64,000 nucleotides of DNA from Fictibacillus nanhaiensis (GCA_016401345.1 JAEACG010000001.1:434001-498000); one strand, 5' to 3'; shown: positions 44,050-52,863, numbered from the stretch's first letter. Notes: generated by a model from the letters alone, not told the origin. Program-made: numbers and translations.

Positions 44050-44433
44050 CTAAATGTCCAAAATACGTGAAATGACTCCATATGTCATCAATGAAAAGTA
44101 ACCGATTGACAAAACAAGGAACTGTAATCGCCAATTTAACCTAAGTATCTTTCTGATAGACAGATCTAATTCATTTTTCCAAATCACATATGTAAAAAGT
44201 AAACAGCCTGATAAAAATAACAATAAAAGAATCCAATAATAAGATTGTCCCCAGATTTCAACAGTCATTCTTTCGATAGCAAAAAACAAAAAAAACGTTG
44301 TACAATCAACACCCGCCTTAAAGGCTTTTCTTCTTTTCTTCGTGAGCTTTAACATACTTTTATTGACAAGAAAAAAAACGATATAAGGCACGGTTATTAA
44401 TGTAGCAATAATCGCACCTACAACACTAGCCAA
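44050..44433 (-). CDS. DUF3397 family membrane protein
   Basis: This 127-residue protein has four predicted membrane segments (near residues 5-22, 43-59, 64-84 and 105-122) with a basic loop KLTKKRRKAFKAG. It resembles DUF3397 proteins seen beside bshC and panE in Bacillaceae. Its function is unknown. The start appears to be TTG 44433 after GAGGATGA, 4 bases past the panE stop. Confidence 0.75.
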   Translation of the reverse strand: MASVVGAIIATLITVPYIVFFLVNKSMLKLTKKRRKAFKAGVDCTTFFLFFAIERMTVEIWGQSYYWILLLLFLSGCLLFTYVIWKNELDLSIRKILRLNWRLQFLVLSIGYFSLMTYGVISRILDI

Positions 44434-44437
44434 TCAT

Positions 44438-45325
44438 TCATCCTCTCCAATCCAATGCACTGATTGCTTCATAAGCAAACCTAGAATAAGGAGTTTGAAT
44501 CTTCAATTCGATCCCTCGCTTAATAATCTCACCCGTAATACTCTCAATTTCAGTTTGCTTACCGCTCTCTACGCTTTTTAACATAGAGGATCGGTTTAAT
44601 GAAGTATTTCTGCACAGGACTAACAATTCCTTCCATAACACTTCGCGCTGTTCTATCATATTTAGTACAGAAGTCGTTTCTTCAAAAAGTTCTTTCATCA
44701 TGGAGTGTGCGTATGAATTCGTCAAAAGTTCTCCATTCGTTATTCTTAATAAAGCTGTAAGCGGATTGATACATGCATTCATAATAAGTTTTTCATAAAC
44801 CATCTGTTGCCACTCTTCTTCTATTAGGATCGGAAAACGAGTCGAATGTAGAAAATCGCGCCATGTCTGATCAGAGCCCCCACTATAGGAAGAGAGTTTA
44901 ATCCTACCTTCTCCGAGATGATGTACTGTTGCATAACCTTTCTTAAGCGCGCCGTGTTCAACAACACCAATGCTTATTTGTTTTTGAGGCAACCCCTCTA
45001 GAAAAGAGAGATGACTGATTCCATTTTGTAAAAAGAGGAAGGAAACCTCTCTAAATTTCGTCAATCCTATCAACTCGTTCATCGCTGTTTGTTTAACTGC
45101 GATCATACAGTATGACTCTTCAGCATTATATTCAGCAAAAGGCTTTGCATCGACCTTTATTGTTGTCTCTGAACCTTTCAAATTTCTGTATGTAAGCCCC
45201 GACTTACATAGTTCCTCTGCTTGAGCTACGCTTCTTGTATAAATGACAGGTTCATTCCCATTTTGTTTTAAAAAATAAGAAACTAATAACCCTATTGCCC
45301 CGCCGCCAATGACGCTTATTTTCAT
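44438..45325 (-). CDS. panE: 2-Dehydropantoate 2-reductase (ketopantoate reductase)
   Basis: PanE reduces ketopantoate to pantoate with NADPH in the CoA pathway. The N-terminus MKISVIGGGAIGLLVSYFL is the Rossmann nucleotide-binding motif. KLIMNACINPLTALL near residue 175 carries the conserved catalytic lysine region. GAGGTGAG precedes the ATG at 45325, giving 295 residues; a GTG four codons upstream lies in the ribosome site. It occupies the ylbQ position of B. subtilis. Confidence 0.92.
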   Translation of the reverse strand: MKISVIGGGAIGLLVSYFLKQNGNEPVIYTRSVAQAEELCKSGLTYRNLKGSETTIKVDAKPFAEYNAEESYCMIAVKQTAMNELIGLTKFREVSFLFLQNGISHLSFLEGLPQKQISIGVVEHGALKKGYATVHHLGEGRIKLSSYSGGSDQTWRDFLHSTRFPILIEEEWQQMVYEKLIMNACINPLTALLRITNGELLTNSYAHSMMKELFEETTSVLNMIEQREVLWKELLVLCRNTSLNRSSMLKSVESGKQTEIESITGEIIKRGIELKIQTPYSRFAYEAISALDWRG

Positions 45326-45380
45326 ACTAAGGCTCACCTCTTTAATGTTTAACTCGATAGTATCATATTCTTAAATATAC

Positions 45381-45409
45381 TAAAAAAACCTCCCAAGTTA
45401 GGGAGGTTC
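45381..45409 (-). terminator. Terminator after acyl-CoA carboxylase genes
   Basis: ACCTCCC and GGGAGGT form a stem around a short loop on the minus strand, followed by seven T residues. It lies 6 bases after the carboxyltransferase stop codon. Confidence 0.88.
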
Positions 45410-45414
45410 ATGCA

Positions 45415-46953
45415 TCAAACAGGATAAACAGGATGCTTTCGCTCACTGAATACCATTTCTTTGTTTTCGTAAAATGCAAAACGGTTTGTAAGTTCATCTC
45501 TTAAGGCTGAAGGTGAAACAATATCATCTATGATCATTTCAGAAGCAAGCTTATAAATATCAATATGCTCTTTATATTCTTGCTGTTTTTGCTGAACAAA
45601 TTGGATACGTTCTTTCACGTCTTCAATCTCATTAATCTTGTTAGAATATACAGCGTTCACTGCCGCTTCCGGACCCATAACCGCAATTTGAGCCGTAGGC
45701 AACGCAAGGCAACAATCTGGTTCAAAGGCAGGACCAGCCATCGCATATAGACCAGCACCATAAGCTTTTCGGACGATCACTGAAATCTTTGGTACAGTAA
45801 CATCACTCATCGCCGCGATTAACTTTGCTCCATGACGTATAATTCCAGCTCTCTCTACTTTTGTTCCGATCATAAAGCCAGGAACGTCTGATAAGAAAAG
45901 AAGAGGAATTGAGAATGCATCACATAGTGTGATAAAACGTGCCGCTTTATCCGCAGAATCAACAAACAGTACGCCGCCTTTTACTTTCGGCTGATTTGCG
46001 ATAATCCCTACTGGTTTTCCATCAATACGTCCAAAACCAGTCACGATCTCTTGCGCGAATAGCTTTTTCATCTCAAAAAAACTACCTTCATCAATGAGTC
46101 CATCAATAAACTCATACATATCAAACGGGACATTTTGATTCTCTGGTACGATCGCTTCTAACTCTCTTCCCGCTTTAGGAGCAATAGCATCAACAACTGG
46201 AGCTTTTAATTTATAGTTACTCGGGAAGTAGGATAGATATCTTTTCGCTTCTTCAATGGCTTCTGTTTCATCCGCTGCCAAAACGTCACCACATCCACTA
46301 ACAGAGCAATGCATTCTTGCTCCGCCCATTTCTTCAAGCGTCACTTTTTCACCGATTACTTTTTCAGCCATTCGTGGACTTCCTAAATACATGGATGCAT
46401 TTTGATCGACCATGATCACGATATCACAAAAAGCTGGGATGTATGCTCCACCTGCCGCTGATGGACCAAAGAGAATACAAACTTGCGGAATCATTCCAGA
46501 CATTTTTACTTGATTGTAAAAGATCTTACCCGCTCCGCGGCGGTTCGGAAACATATCGATCTGATCCGTGATTCTAGCACCTGCTGAATCGACAAGATAA
46601 AGCATCGGAACTTTTAACTTTTGTGCGGTCTCCTGTATGCGAATAATCTTTTCAACTGTTCTAGCTCCCCAAGATCCAGCCTTTACAGTCGAATCATTGG
46701 CCATAACACATACTGTTTTCCCGCCAAGTTTTCCTATCGCAGTCACAACTCCATCTGCCGGTAGGTCTCCTGCTTGATTGTTTGCAAATTTAGCATCCTC
46801 TACACTGTATTCACCATTGTCAAAAAGCAGTCTTAGTCGGTCGCGGACGAACATCTTGTTTTGAGAACTGTTCTTCTCATGATATTTCTGTGCACCACCA
46901 GCTTCAATCTGGTCGATCTTATCTTTTAATACGTTTTCTAATTTTGCTACCAT
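45415..46953 (-). CDS. Acyl-CoA carboxylase carboxyltransferase subunit (beta)
   Basis: This 512-residue protein transfers the carboxyl group from carboxybiotin to an acyl-CoA. It has the two crotonase-like halves of the propionyl/methylcrotonyl-CoA carboxylase beta family, with GARITDQIDMF, GPSAAGGAYIPAF, DVPGFMIGTKVE and KAYGAGLYAMAG. It is much longer than AccD and lacks an AccD zinc ribbon, so it is not the fatty-acid enzyme. Length and gene order resemble YngE of the B. subtilis leucine degradation operon, but substrate cannot be fixed from sequence alone. Confidence 0.9.
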   Translation of the reverse strand: MVAKLENVLKDKIDQIEAGGAQKYHEKNSSQNKMFVRDRLRLLFDNGEYSVEDAKFANNQAGDLPADGVVTAIGKLGGKTVCVMANDSTVKAGSWGARTVEKIIRIQETAQKLKVPMLYLVDSAGARITDQIDMFPNRRGAGKIFYNQVKMSGMIPQVCILFGPSAAGGAYIPAFCDIVIMVDQNASMYLGSPRMAEKVIGEKVTLEEMGGARMHCSVSGCGDVLAADETEAIEEAKRYLSYFPSNYKLKAPVVDAIAPKAGRELEAIVPENQNVPFDMYEFIDGLIDEGSFFEMKKLFAQEIVTGFGRIDGKPVGIIANQPKVKGGVLFVDSADKAARFITLCDAFSIPLLFLSDVPGFMIGTKVERAGIIRHGAKLIAAMSDVTVPKISVIVRKAYGAGLYAMAGPAFEPDCCLALPTAQIAVMGPEAAVNAVYSNKINEIEDVKERIQFVQQKQQEYKEHIDIYKLASEMIIDDIVSPSALRDELTNRFAFYENKEMVFSERKHPVYPV

Positions 46954-46971
46954 GATATACCTCCTTCAAGA

Positions 46972-46987
46972 GAGTGAGCGCTCGTTC
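46972..46987. promoter_or_regulatory. Palindrome before carboxyltransferase gene, possible TetR-type operator
   Basis: GAGTGAGCGCTCGTTC is a 16-bp imperfect palindrome centred on GAGCGCTC, 19 bases upstream of the carboxyltransferase ATG. Its GARYGAGC half-site is like operators of TetR-family fatty-acid regulators such as FadR (YsiA). No regulator gene is in the window, so assignment is inference. Confidence 0.4.
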
Positions 46988-47007
46988 AGATTGTTTGCAT
47001 GCTAATT

Positions 47008-47220
47008 TTATTTAAGTGTAACGAGTACATCGCCCTCATTCACAAAGTCTCCAGATGCAAACTTAATGTTATCTACCGTTCCTGCATCAACAGCGTCAAC
47101 AGGTATTTCCATTTTCATAGATTCTAAAATAATTACTGTTTGTCCTGCTGTTACCTCATCACCTTTACTAACCAATACTTGCCAAACTGTGCCTGCCATA
47201 GATGCTGTAATTTCTTTCAT
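47008..47220 (-). CDS. Biotin carboxyl carrier protein (short form)
   Basis: This 70-residue protein is a free-standing biotinyl domain. ILESMKMEIPV holds the lysine (K36) that receives biotin. The domain begins at once with MKEITASMAGTVWQVLV, with no linker region, as in the YngHB type. It lies between the biotin carboxylase and carboxyltransferase genes, so the three probably form one complex. GGAGAGAG precedes the ATG. Confidence 0.93.
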   Translation of the reverse strand: MKEITASMAGTVWQVLVSKGDEVTAGQTVIILESMKMEIPVDAVDAGTVDNIKFASGDFVNEGDVLVTLK

Positions 47221-47241
47221 TTCTCTCTCTCCTTTGTTTAA

Positions 47242-48585
47242 TTAAGGTTTTGAAACTTTTCTTTTACTTAAGTAACTAGTGGTATAGTCACCTTTTATAA
47301 AATCCTCTTCTTTCAAGATCATTTTAAAAAGAGGTGTATTCGTTTTTAGTCCGGTTATCTCTAACGCATCAAAGAATTCAACCGCATTCTTCATACATCC
47401 TTCTCGGTTGGAATCGCTTACAATTATCTTCGCGATCATAGGATCATAAAAAGGTGTAACTGCATTTCCACTTTCATAACCCGAATCAATCCTTACATTC
47501 TCAGATTTCGGCCATATTAGTCCTTCAATCTTGCCTGGTGATGGGAAGAAGGTGATCGGGTCTTCCGCATAAAGTCGAAACTCTATCGCATGACCTTTAC
47601 TCATAATCTCTGCTTGAGTCAATGGCAGCTTCTCACCTCTTGCTACTTGTATCTGCCATCTTACAAGGTCTAGTCCCGTGATACTCTCTGTAACAGGATG
47701 TTCAACTTGAAGTCTCGTGTTCATCTCTAGAAAATAGAAATCTCCGTTTTCGCTTACGACAAATTCAACTGTTCCCGCATTCACATAGTTTACCGCTTCA
47801 GCTGCTTTAACTGCCGAATCTGTAATTTTAGAACGAAGGCTTTCTGTTAAAAATGGTGACGGTGATTCTTCTACAACTTTTTGATTTCTTCGCTGAACAC
47901 TGCAATCCCGCTCAAAGAGATGTACGATATTCCCATGAGTATCACCCATGATTTGAACTTCAATATGCCTGGCATTCTCGATACATTTTTCAATAAACAT
48001 TCTGCCAGATCCAAAATAGTTTTTAGCACGCTGCTGGGATGAAACAAAATGTTTGCGAAGGTCATCACTGTTATCGCATTTTACCATTCCGATTCCCCCG
48101 CCACCGCTGCTTGCTTTAAGCATTACAGGGTATCCGATCTGTTCAGCAAGTTTTACACCTTCTTCAACATCTTCGATAGGCTCGATCGTTCCAGGTACGA
48201 TCGGAACACCCGCTTGCTGCATTGTTTTTCTTGCCATGATCTTATCACCCATCCACTCGATGGTTTGAGGCGCGGGACCTATAAAAGCTATTCCAGCTTT
48301 CTCTATCTTTTTGGCAAAGTCATCATTCTCTGATAAAAGTCCATAACCTGGATGGATAGCGTCTACCTTATGTTTGAGAGCGACTTCTAGGATCACTTCA
48401 CTCTGCAGATAGGATTTCGCTACCGGAGGTTCACCAATATGTACCGCTTCATCAGCAGCTTTTACAAAAGGGAGGTCTTTGTCTGCTTCAGAATATACAG
48501 CAACCGTTTGAATGTCCATTTCCTTACACGTTTTGATAATCCGCAGTGCGATTTCACCACGATTAGCGATTAATATTTTTTTCAT
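47242..48585 (-). CDS. Biotin carboxylase subunit of acyl-CoA carboxylase
   Basis: This subunit carboxylates biotin with ATP and bicarbonate. The N-terminus MKKILIANRGEIALRI and the motifs KASSGGGGIGM, MNTRLQVEHPVTE and GHAIEFRLYAEDP are typical of the AccC fold with its ATP-grasp domain. AAGGAGG lies 6 bases before the ATG at 48585, giving 447 residues; an upstream open frame to 48627 is rejected. It is a paralogue dedicated to the downstream acyl-CoA carboxylase genes rather than the fatty-acid accC. Confidence 0.92.
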   Translation of the reverse strand: MKKILIANRGEIALRIIKTCKEMDIQTVAVYSEADKDLPFVKAADEAVHIGEPPVAKSYLQSEVILEVALKHKVDAIHPGYGLLSENDDFAKKIEKAGIAFIGPAPQTIEWMGDKIMARKTMQQAGVPIVPGTIEPIEDVEEGVKLAEQIGYPVMLKASSGGGGIGMVKCDNSDDLRKHFVSSQQRAKNYFGSGRMFIEKCIENARHIEVQIMGDTHGNIVHLFERDCSVQRRNQKVVEESPSPFLTESLRSKITDSAVKAAEAVNYVNAGTVEFVVSENGDFYFLEMNTRLQVEHPVTESITGLDLVRWQIQVARGEKLPLTQAEIMSKGHAIEFRLYAEDPITFFPSPGKIEGLIWPKSENVRIDSGYESGNAVTPFYDPMIAKIIVSDSNREGCMKNAVEFFDALEITGLKTNTPLFKMILKEEDFIKGDYTTSYLSKRKVSKP

Positions 48586-48751
48586 GTTCATCCTCCTTCC
48601 TGATGTCAACATTACCTTTTTCGACATAAAAAACCAAAAATCCTTTTTGAAAGCGTAAACTAAACGAATATTTTATTTTTAAAGAATTTTTTGCATAATT
48701 AGTATATACTATATCTATAGAGAAAAGTACAGAAAGACTGGGGGAGATCAT

Positions 48752-49231
48752 ATGTTAAAGTATGAAGTAAAGAAATTATTAGTTAACTATAAAACGCTTG
48801 AAGAATTTAAGCAGTTCAAGGAATACGGCGTACAAGAATTGTCAATGCTCGAGGATCTTCAGGAAAATATGATTGAAAACGACAGTGAGTCTCCATTCTA
48901 CGGAATTTATTATGGTGATAAACTAGTAGCACGCATGAGCTTATATCAGATCGAATCTGCTTATGATCAATATTTTGATCCTCCACAAGATTATTTGGAA
49001 CTTTGGAAACTTGAAGTATTGCCTCACCATCAAACAAAAGGACTAGGAAAAGCTTTAGTAGAGTTCGCAAAAACGTTCCAACTCCCGATCAAAACAAATG
49101 GCAGACAACAATCTGGCGGGTTTTGGGAGAAGATGGGCTTTGAAGCTGTAACATACAATCAAGATCGTGATCGCGGTCAGAATCCTTACGTTTGGTATCC
49201 AACAGGGGTCAGTGAACAGCGCCTTGCATAA
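48752..49231 (+). CDS. ylbP: GNAT-family N-acetyltransferase YlbP
   Basis: This 159-residue protein is closely similar to B. subtilis YlbP, with the shared stretch YKTLEEFKQFKEYGVQELSMLEDLQ near the N-terminus (given here across residues 11-35). The acetyl-CoA-binding motif lies in LEVLPHHQTKGLGKALVEFAK near residues 89-109. The substrate is unknown. GGGGGAG precedes the ATG. It is one of the few plus-strand genes here and is divergent from the biotin carboxylase gene. Confidence 0.92.
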   Translation: MLKYEVKKLLVNYKTLEEFKQFKEYGVQELSMLEDLQENMIENDSESPFYGIYYGDKLVARMSLYQIESAYDQYFDPPQDYLELWKLEVLPHHQTKGLGKALVEFAKTFQLPIKTNGRQQSGGFWEKMGFEAVTYNQDRDRGQNPYVWYPTGVSEQRLA

Positions 49232-49268
49232 TCAAAAAAAAAGATGGCATCTGCCATCTTTTTTTTAG
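49232..49268. terminator. Bidirectional terminator between ylbP and gerR
   Basis: AAGATGGCA and TGCCATCTT form a 9-bp stem with A-rich and T-rich flanks on both sides. It lies between the convergent stop codons of ylbP and gerR and can serve both. Confidence 0.92.
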
Positions 49269-49834
49269 TTTCGGACTGGTATTTCTACTAACTTCCTCGC
49301 CCTGTCCATAATCTGCAAAACATCTTTATAATCACGGTACACCATCTCATACTCTTTATTCACTTTGCTAAGTTTACTTTTCAGTGTTCCGTTTTCCTTC
49401 TTCAGGTTTTGAAGCTTCAACAGTAACGCTTTATTTTCAGCTTCTAAGTTCTTTGAAACTGGTTTTTCAGCTTGAAGTTGCTGTAAAAAATGTATGATGT
49501 CATTTAAAGAGAGAGGCGTATCGCTTTTCGCGCTGTTTGAAGGGGTATCATGAAGTACCTCATTATGATTCTCAATGATTGAAGCAAACTGTTTAACTTT
49601 TCGTTTATTTCGCTCTTTACGTACTTTCTTAGCTTCAGTTATGGCTTTATCATATTGTTTACGAATGAGTGAGTTCCACCTAAATCCACATGCTGCTGGT
49701 GTTCTCGTTAATTTCTCTCCTACCTCTTCAAAGGCAACCAGCTGTGTACTACCTTCTCTAATGTGCCGAAGTGTTACCTCAGCAAGAATAGCATCTTCAT
49801 CTTTTGTCCAGGCATCCTGGCGCAAGTTTGTCAT
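49265..49834 (-). CDS. gerR: RsfA-family sporulation transcription factor (YlbO/GerR)
   Basis: GerR is a mother-cell regulator in the sigma-E regulon that helps repress and activate late genes. The 189-residue protein has an N-terminal Myb/SANT-like domain ([21 protein letters not shown], seen at residues 4-24, and [14 protein letters not shown]). A long coiled coil occupies about residues 120-175. The order rpmF-gerR-ylbP matches B. subtilis except for an inserted hydratase gene. Its ribosome site GGGGGG lies within one arm of an inverted repeat. Confidence 0.9.
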   Translation of the reverse strand: MTNLRQDAWTKDEDAILAEVTLRHIREGSTQLVAFEEVGEKLTRTPAACGFRWNSLIRKQYDKAITEAKKVRKERNKRKVKQFASIIENHNEVLHDTPSNSAKSDTPLSLNDIIHFLQQLQAEKPVSKNLEAENKALLLKLQNLKKENGTLKSKLSKVNKEYEMVYRDYKDVLQIMDRARKLVEIPVRN

Positions 49835-49842
49835 TTAGATCC

Positions 49843-49916
49843 CCCCATTTTAGTGGTTTGTAATATAAATATGCTAGTGCTAGATAAGATAGACTTTATA
49901 TTCTACTAAAATGGGG
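49843..49916 (-). promoter_or_regulatory. Inverted repeat that could sequester the gerR ribosome site
   Basis: CCCCATTTTAGT (49843-49854) and ACTAAAATGGGG (49905-49916) are perfect 12-bp arms separated by 50 bases. In a minus-strand transcript from upstream, the 3' arm contains the gerR Shine-Dalgarno run GGGGGG, so folding would block gerR translation. A transcript starting between the arms would lack the 5' arm. The pairing is directly visible; its function is inferred. Confidence 0.6.
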
Positions 49917-49921
49917 AAAAC

Positions 49922-50683
49922 TTATTTTTTTAAGAATGCCTCTACTCTTTTATGGTGTTCATCTGTCGCCCATAACTTTGCACATCGTTCGATCTCATTT
50001 TGTACGCTCTGCTTCATCTTCCCCTTATCGAATCTTTCAAGCTGAAGTGCTTTATAAGACTCGATGACGCCAACAGGTTGAGATGTAAACCTACTTACAT
50101 AGCGTTCAGTTTCTTTCAAGCTGTTTCCTTTAATGACGTATTGGATGAATCCGTAATCCATACCTTGCTTAGCTGTAACTGGAGTAGCACTGTACAAAAG
50201 ATCCATCGCTCTCGTAAGGTTTATTCTTTCTAGGAGGTAAGTTCCTCCACCCCAACCCGTTGTAATGCCTAAACGACCTTGGATAAAGCCTACTTTTGCT
50301 TCTGCACGAGCAAGTCTGATATCGCACGCTGATGCTATCTCACATCCTCCACCAACTGCTGATCCATTTAGAAGAGCTACAGAAGGTTTTGGAAAAAAGA
50401 AAAGATCATGAAGAACGTTTCCCATTTTAGATAACATACCGTACGCCTGCTCTTCAGTCTTTAATGAGTGAAAAGCACCGAGGTCACCTCCAGAACAAAA
50501 CGCTTTTGTGCCTGCTCCCGTAATAATTAGAACTTTTATCTCATCATCCTTTTTTGCCACATCTAAAAGAGTAGAAAAATTCTTCATCACATCGTAATTA
50601 ATAGCATTACGTACAGATGGGCGATTTAACGTTATCCAGCCTATTCCATTCTTTTTTTCCCATAAAACAGGTTGCTCGTTCAC
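49922..50683 (-). CDS. Enoyl-CoA hydratase/isomerase family protein
   Basis: This 253-residue protein has the crotonase fold. The oxyanion-hole segments are ITGAGTKAFCSGGDLGAF near residues 54-71 and GSAVGGGCEIASACDIRLA near 105-123. Glu residues typical of hydratases are only partly clear, so an isomerase or another crotonase reaction is possible. It is absent from this place in B. subtilis and lies near the acyl-CoA carboxylase genes, which hints at a shared branched-chain or fatty acid pathway. It starts with GTG after CGGAGG. Confidence 0.87.
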   Translation of the reverse strand: MNEQPVLWEKKNGIGWITLNRPSVRNAINYDVMKNFSTLLDVAKKDDEIKVLIITGAGTKAFCSGGDLGAFHSLKTEEQAYGMLSKMGNVLHDLFFFPKPSVALLNGSAVGGGCEIASACDIRLARAEAKVGFIQGRLGITTGWGGGTYLLERINLTRAMDLLYSATPVTAKQGMDYGFIQYVIKGNSLKETERYVSRFTSQPVGVIESYKALQLERFDKGKMKQSVQNEIERCAKLWATDEHHKRVEAFLKK

Positions 50684-50730
50684 TATATATACCTCCGATA
50701 CAAAAGAAAACGCTTTATTTATGTATATGA

Positions 50731-50760
50731 AAAAACAGGAAGCCTATAGCTTCCTGTTTC
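50731..50760. terminator. Terminator after rpmF
   Basis: AAACAGGAAGC and GCTTCCTGTTT form an 11-bp stem around a 5-base loop, with a T-rich tail on the minus strand. It lies directly after the rpmF stop codon. Confidence 0.9.
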
Positions 50761-50763
50761 TCA

Positions 50764-50937
50764 TTACTTGCTTACTACTTCTTTTCCTTTGTAAGATCCA
50801 CACTCACGGCAAACGCGGTGAGATAACTTGTATTCTCCGCACTGTGGACACTTTACCATACCAGGCATGGAAAGCTTGTAGTGTGTACGACGCTTCGCTT
50901 GGCGAGTTTGAGAAGTTCTGCGAAAAGGTACTGCCAT
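50764..50937 (-). CDS. rpmF: 50S ribosomal protein L32
   Basis: The frame encodes 57 residues, [20 protein letters not shown] at the start and ending GKEVVSK. This is a typical zinc-containing L32, with C30, C33, C43 and C46 as the zinc ribbon ligands. A GGAGGTGG ribosome site precedes the ATG. It follows ylbN, the DUF177 partner gene found beside rpmF across bacteria. Confidence 0.97.
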   Translation of the reverse strand: MAVPFRRTSQTRQAKRRTHYKLSMPGMVKCPQCGEYKLSHRVCRECGSYKGKEVVSK

Positions 50938-50988
50938 TTGTATCCACCTCCTTAAAGGTTCTAGAAAGAATCATTATAACCTATTCTT

Positions 50989-51507
50989 TCACTTTTTGTC
51001 TTCGTCAAAAAATTTAGCCAGACCTTCCAAACGCGGATCAATCCGGTTTTTCATGTCTTCATCCGTAACCCTCTGCCATCCTTTTCCTTCCTTAGGAGCG
51101 GGACTGTCTGTCACATCAGCAGCCGTAATTTTTAACGGTTTTTCAAGCAAAATATGCTCTTCGATGACAGGGAGAAGGTCAACGTAATGTCCTTCGACTT
51201 TGTGAAGGCTCTCTTCATCTTCGTATTCCGTATAATTCGGATCGAAAATAAAAATTTCCGTCGTTTTTACCGAGAATGGAAATTCCACATCTACCAAAGT
51301 GTTGGCACATGGCAACACCATTTTTCCTTTTATGTTTAAGTAAAAAGTGGCTTTTTGCTGAGTTACATCTGCATGTCCTTCTACGTGAACAGGATCAACG
51401 CTTCTGATCTCCGGGTCTTTTTCCATCACTCCGCTCGCATCAACATTTTGTTCAAACGTTAACGGTTTACGGTAAAAATTTTTAATTTCTTGTAGTGACC
51501 ATTTCAT
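50989..51507 (-). CDS. ylbN: DUF177 (YceD) family protein YlbN
   Basis: This 172-residue protein belongs to the YceD/DUF177 family linked to large-subunit rRNA metabolism and paired with rpmF. Conserved features are the segment GKMVLPCANTLVDVEFPFS and an acidic middle part. GAGGTGAT precedes the ATG. It is co-transcribed with rpmF from a consensus promoter. Confidence 0.93.
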   Translation of the reverse strand: MKWSLQEIKNFYRKPLTFEQNVDASGVMEKDPEIRSVDPVHVEGHADVTQQKATFYLNIKGKMVLPCANTLVDVEFPFSVKTTEIFIFDPNYTEYEDEESLHKVEGHYVDLLPVIEEHILLEKPLKITAADVTDSPAPKEGKGWQRVTDEDMKNRIDPRLEGLAKFFDEDKK

Positions 51508-51536
51508 GTCTTTATCACCTCAAGGCAACAGTAGTA

Positions 51537-51565
51537 ATTATATCGGTCATCAAATAAAATGTCAA
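51537..51565 (-). promoter_or_regulatory. ylbN-rpmF sigma-A promoter (perfect consensus)
   Basis: TTGACA (51560-51565) and TATAAT (51537-51542) are exact consensus boxes with a 17-base spacer on the minus strand, about 30 bases before the ylbN start. Confidence 0.92.
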
Positions 51566-51657
51566 TATTTTATCTTTACACTGATACTTTTGATTCTAAA
51601 CTCTTTTTAGTACAATGTAAACAAGTATAATCGAACGTTTAAAAGGAAGTGGAACAG

Positions 51658-52863
51658 TTGAAAGCATCTGGAGTTGTTGTAGAATATAATCCGTTTCACA
51701 ATGGACATTATTATCATTTACAAGAAACGAAAAAAGCTACAGGCGCTGATTGTATAATCGCCGTGATGAGCGGTAATTTCCTTCAACGTGGAGAACCTGC
51801 TCTTTTATCAAAATGGAAAAGAACAAAGATGGCGCTATTAGGTGGAGCAGATATTGTCATTGAACTTCCTTATTCATTCGCAACTAGCCATGCGCCGCGT
51901 TTTGCATTCGGTAGCATTTTTTTGCTGCAATCTCTTGGTGCAGAGTCCTTTTGCTTTGGAAGTGAATCTGGAGATGCTGAACTTTTCAACCAGACTCATG
52001 AATCGGTAAACGCTCAACAGGAAACCTACCAAGAACTTGTTCGGTCATTTATGAACAATGGCCTATCATATCCATCAGCTGCTTCACGAGCATACGAATC
52101 ACTTGATATTCCACTGGCTCTCGATCTCAGTAAACCGAATAATATTTTAGGGTTTGAGTATGTAAGAGCTAGCCGTGAGTTAGGTTTTCATATACGACCT
52201 TTTACGATAAAGAGGAAAAATGCTGATTACCATGATGTAATGCTAGGCAAAGGTAATATTGCTAGTGCAACAGCTATCAGAGAAGCTATTTTCACAAGAG
52301 AACCTGATCAAGCAGCAACTTATATGCCCCGTTACACACTTGAGTTATTAGCTGAAGAACAAAGTGAAAAAGGTACACTTATGAATTGGGAGCGATTCTA
52401 TCCTCTTCTTCGTTATCAACTATTATCTACAAGTCCCAGTGAAATAAACCGTTATTATGAAGTTGAAGAGGGTTTAGAATACAGGATGATCGAAGCGATG
52501 AAGAGATCTGACTCCTTCGAGACTTTCATGAATCAGTTAAAGACAAAACGTTATACATGGACAAGATTGCAGCGCGCTTGTTTACACGTTTTAAATAAGG
52601 TCCAAAAAGACGAGATGTTTGCCATTCTAGACTCACCACCCTCATACATTCGCGTGTTAGGGATGACAAGTAAAGGCAGAGATTATTTAAGTACTGTCAA
52701 AAAATCTTTAGACCTTCCTCTTGTCACTACTGTCTCTAAACATGATTTTGCTGGATTGAGGATGGAAGCGAGAACTTCTTTAGTTTATGCCCAAGGTGCT
52801 TCTCGGAATATTTTACGAGCTGAGAAAGAAGAATTTAATACTCCGCCAGTTATGGTGAGATGA
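51658..52863 (+). CDS. tmcAL: tRNA(Met) cytidine acetate ligase TmcAL (YlbM)
   Basis: TmcAL forms N4-acetylcytidine at the wobble base of elongator tRNA-Met using acetate and ATP. The N-terminal nucleotidyltransferase domain has VVEYNPFHNGHYYH with the HxGH motif, followed by VMSGNFLQRGEPAL. The frame opens at GTG 51649, but that lies in the ribosome site AAGGAAGTGG; TTG 51658 gives MKASGVVVEYN and 401 residues, matching the family N-terminus. Confidence 0.94.
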   Translation: MKASGVVVEYNPFHNGHYYHLQETKKATGADCIIAVMSGNFLQRGEPALLSKWKRTKMALLGGADIVIELPYSFATSHAPRFAFGSIFLLQSLGAESFCFGSESGDAELFNQTHESVNAQQETYQELVRSFMNNGLSYPSAASRAYESLDIPLALDLSKPNNILGFEYVRASRELGFHIRPFTIKRKNADYHDVMLGKGNIASATAIREAIFTREPDQAATYMPRYTLELLAEEQSEKGTLMNWERFYPLLRYQLLSTSPSEINRYYEVEEGLEYRMIEAMKRSDSFETFMNQLKTKRYTWTRLQRACLHVLNKVQKDEMFAILDSPPSYIRVLGMTSKGRDYLSTVKKSLDLPLVTTVSKHDFAGLRMEARTSLVYAQGASRNILRAEKEEFNTPPVMVR

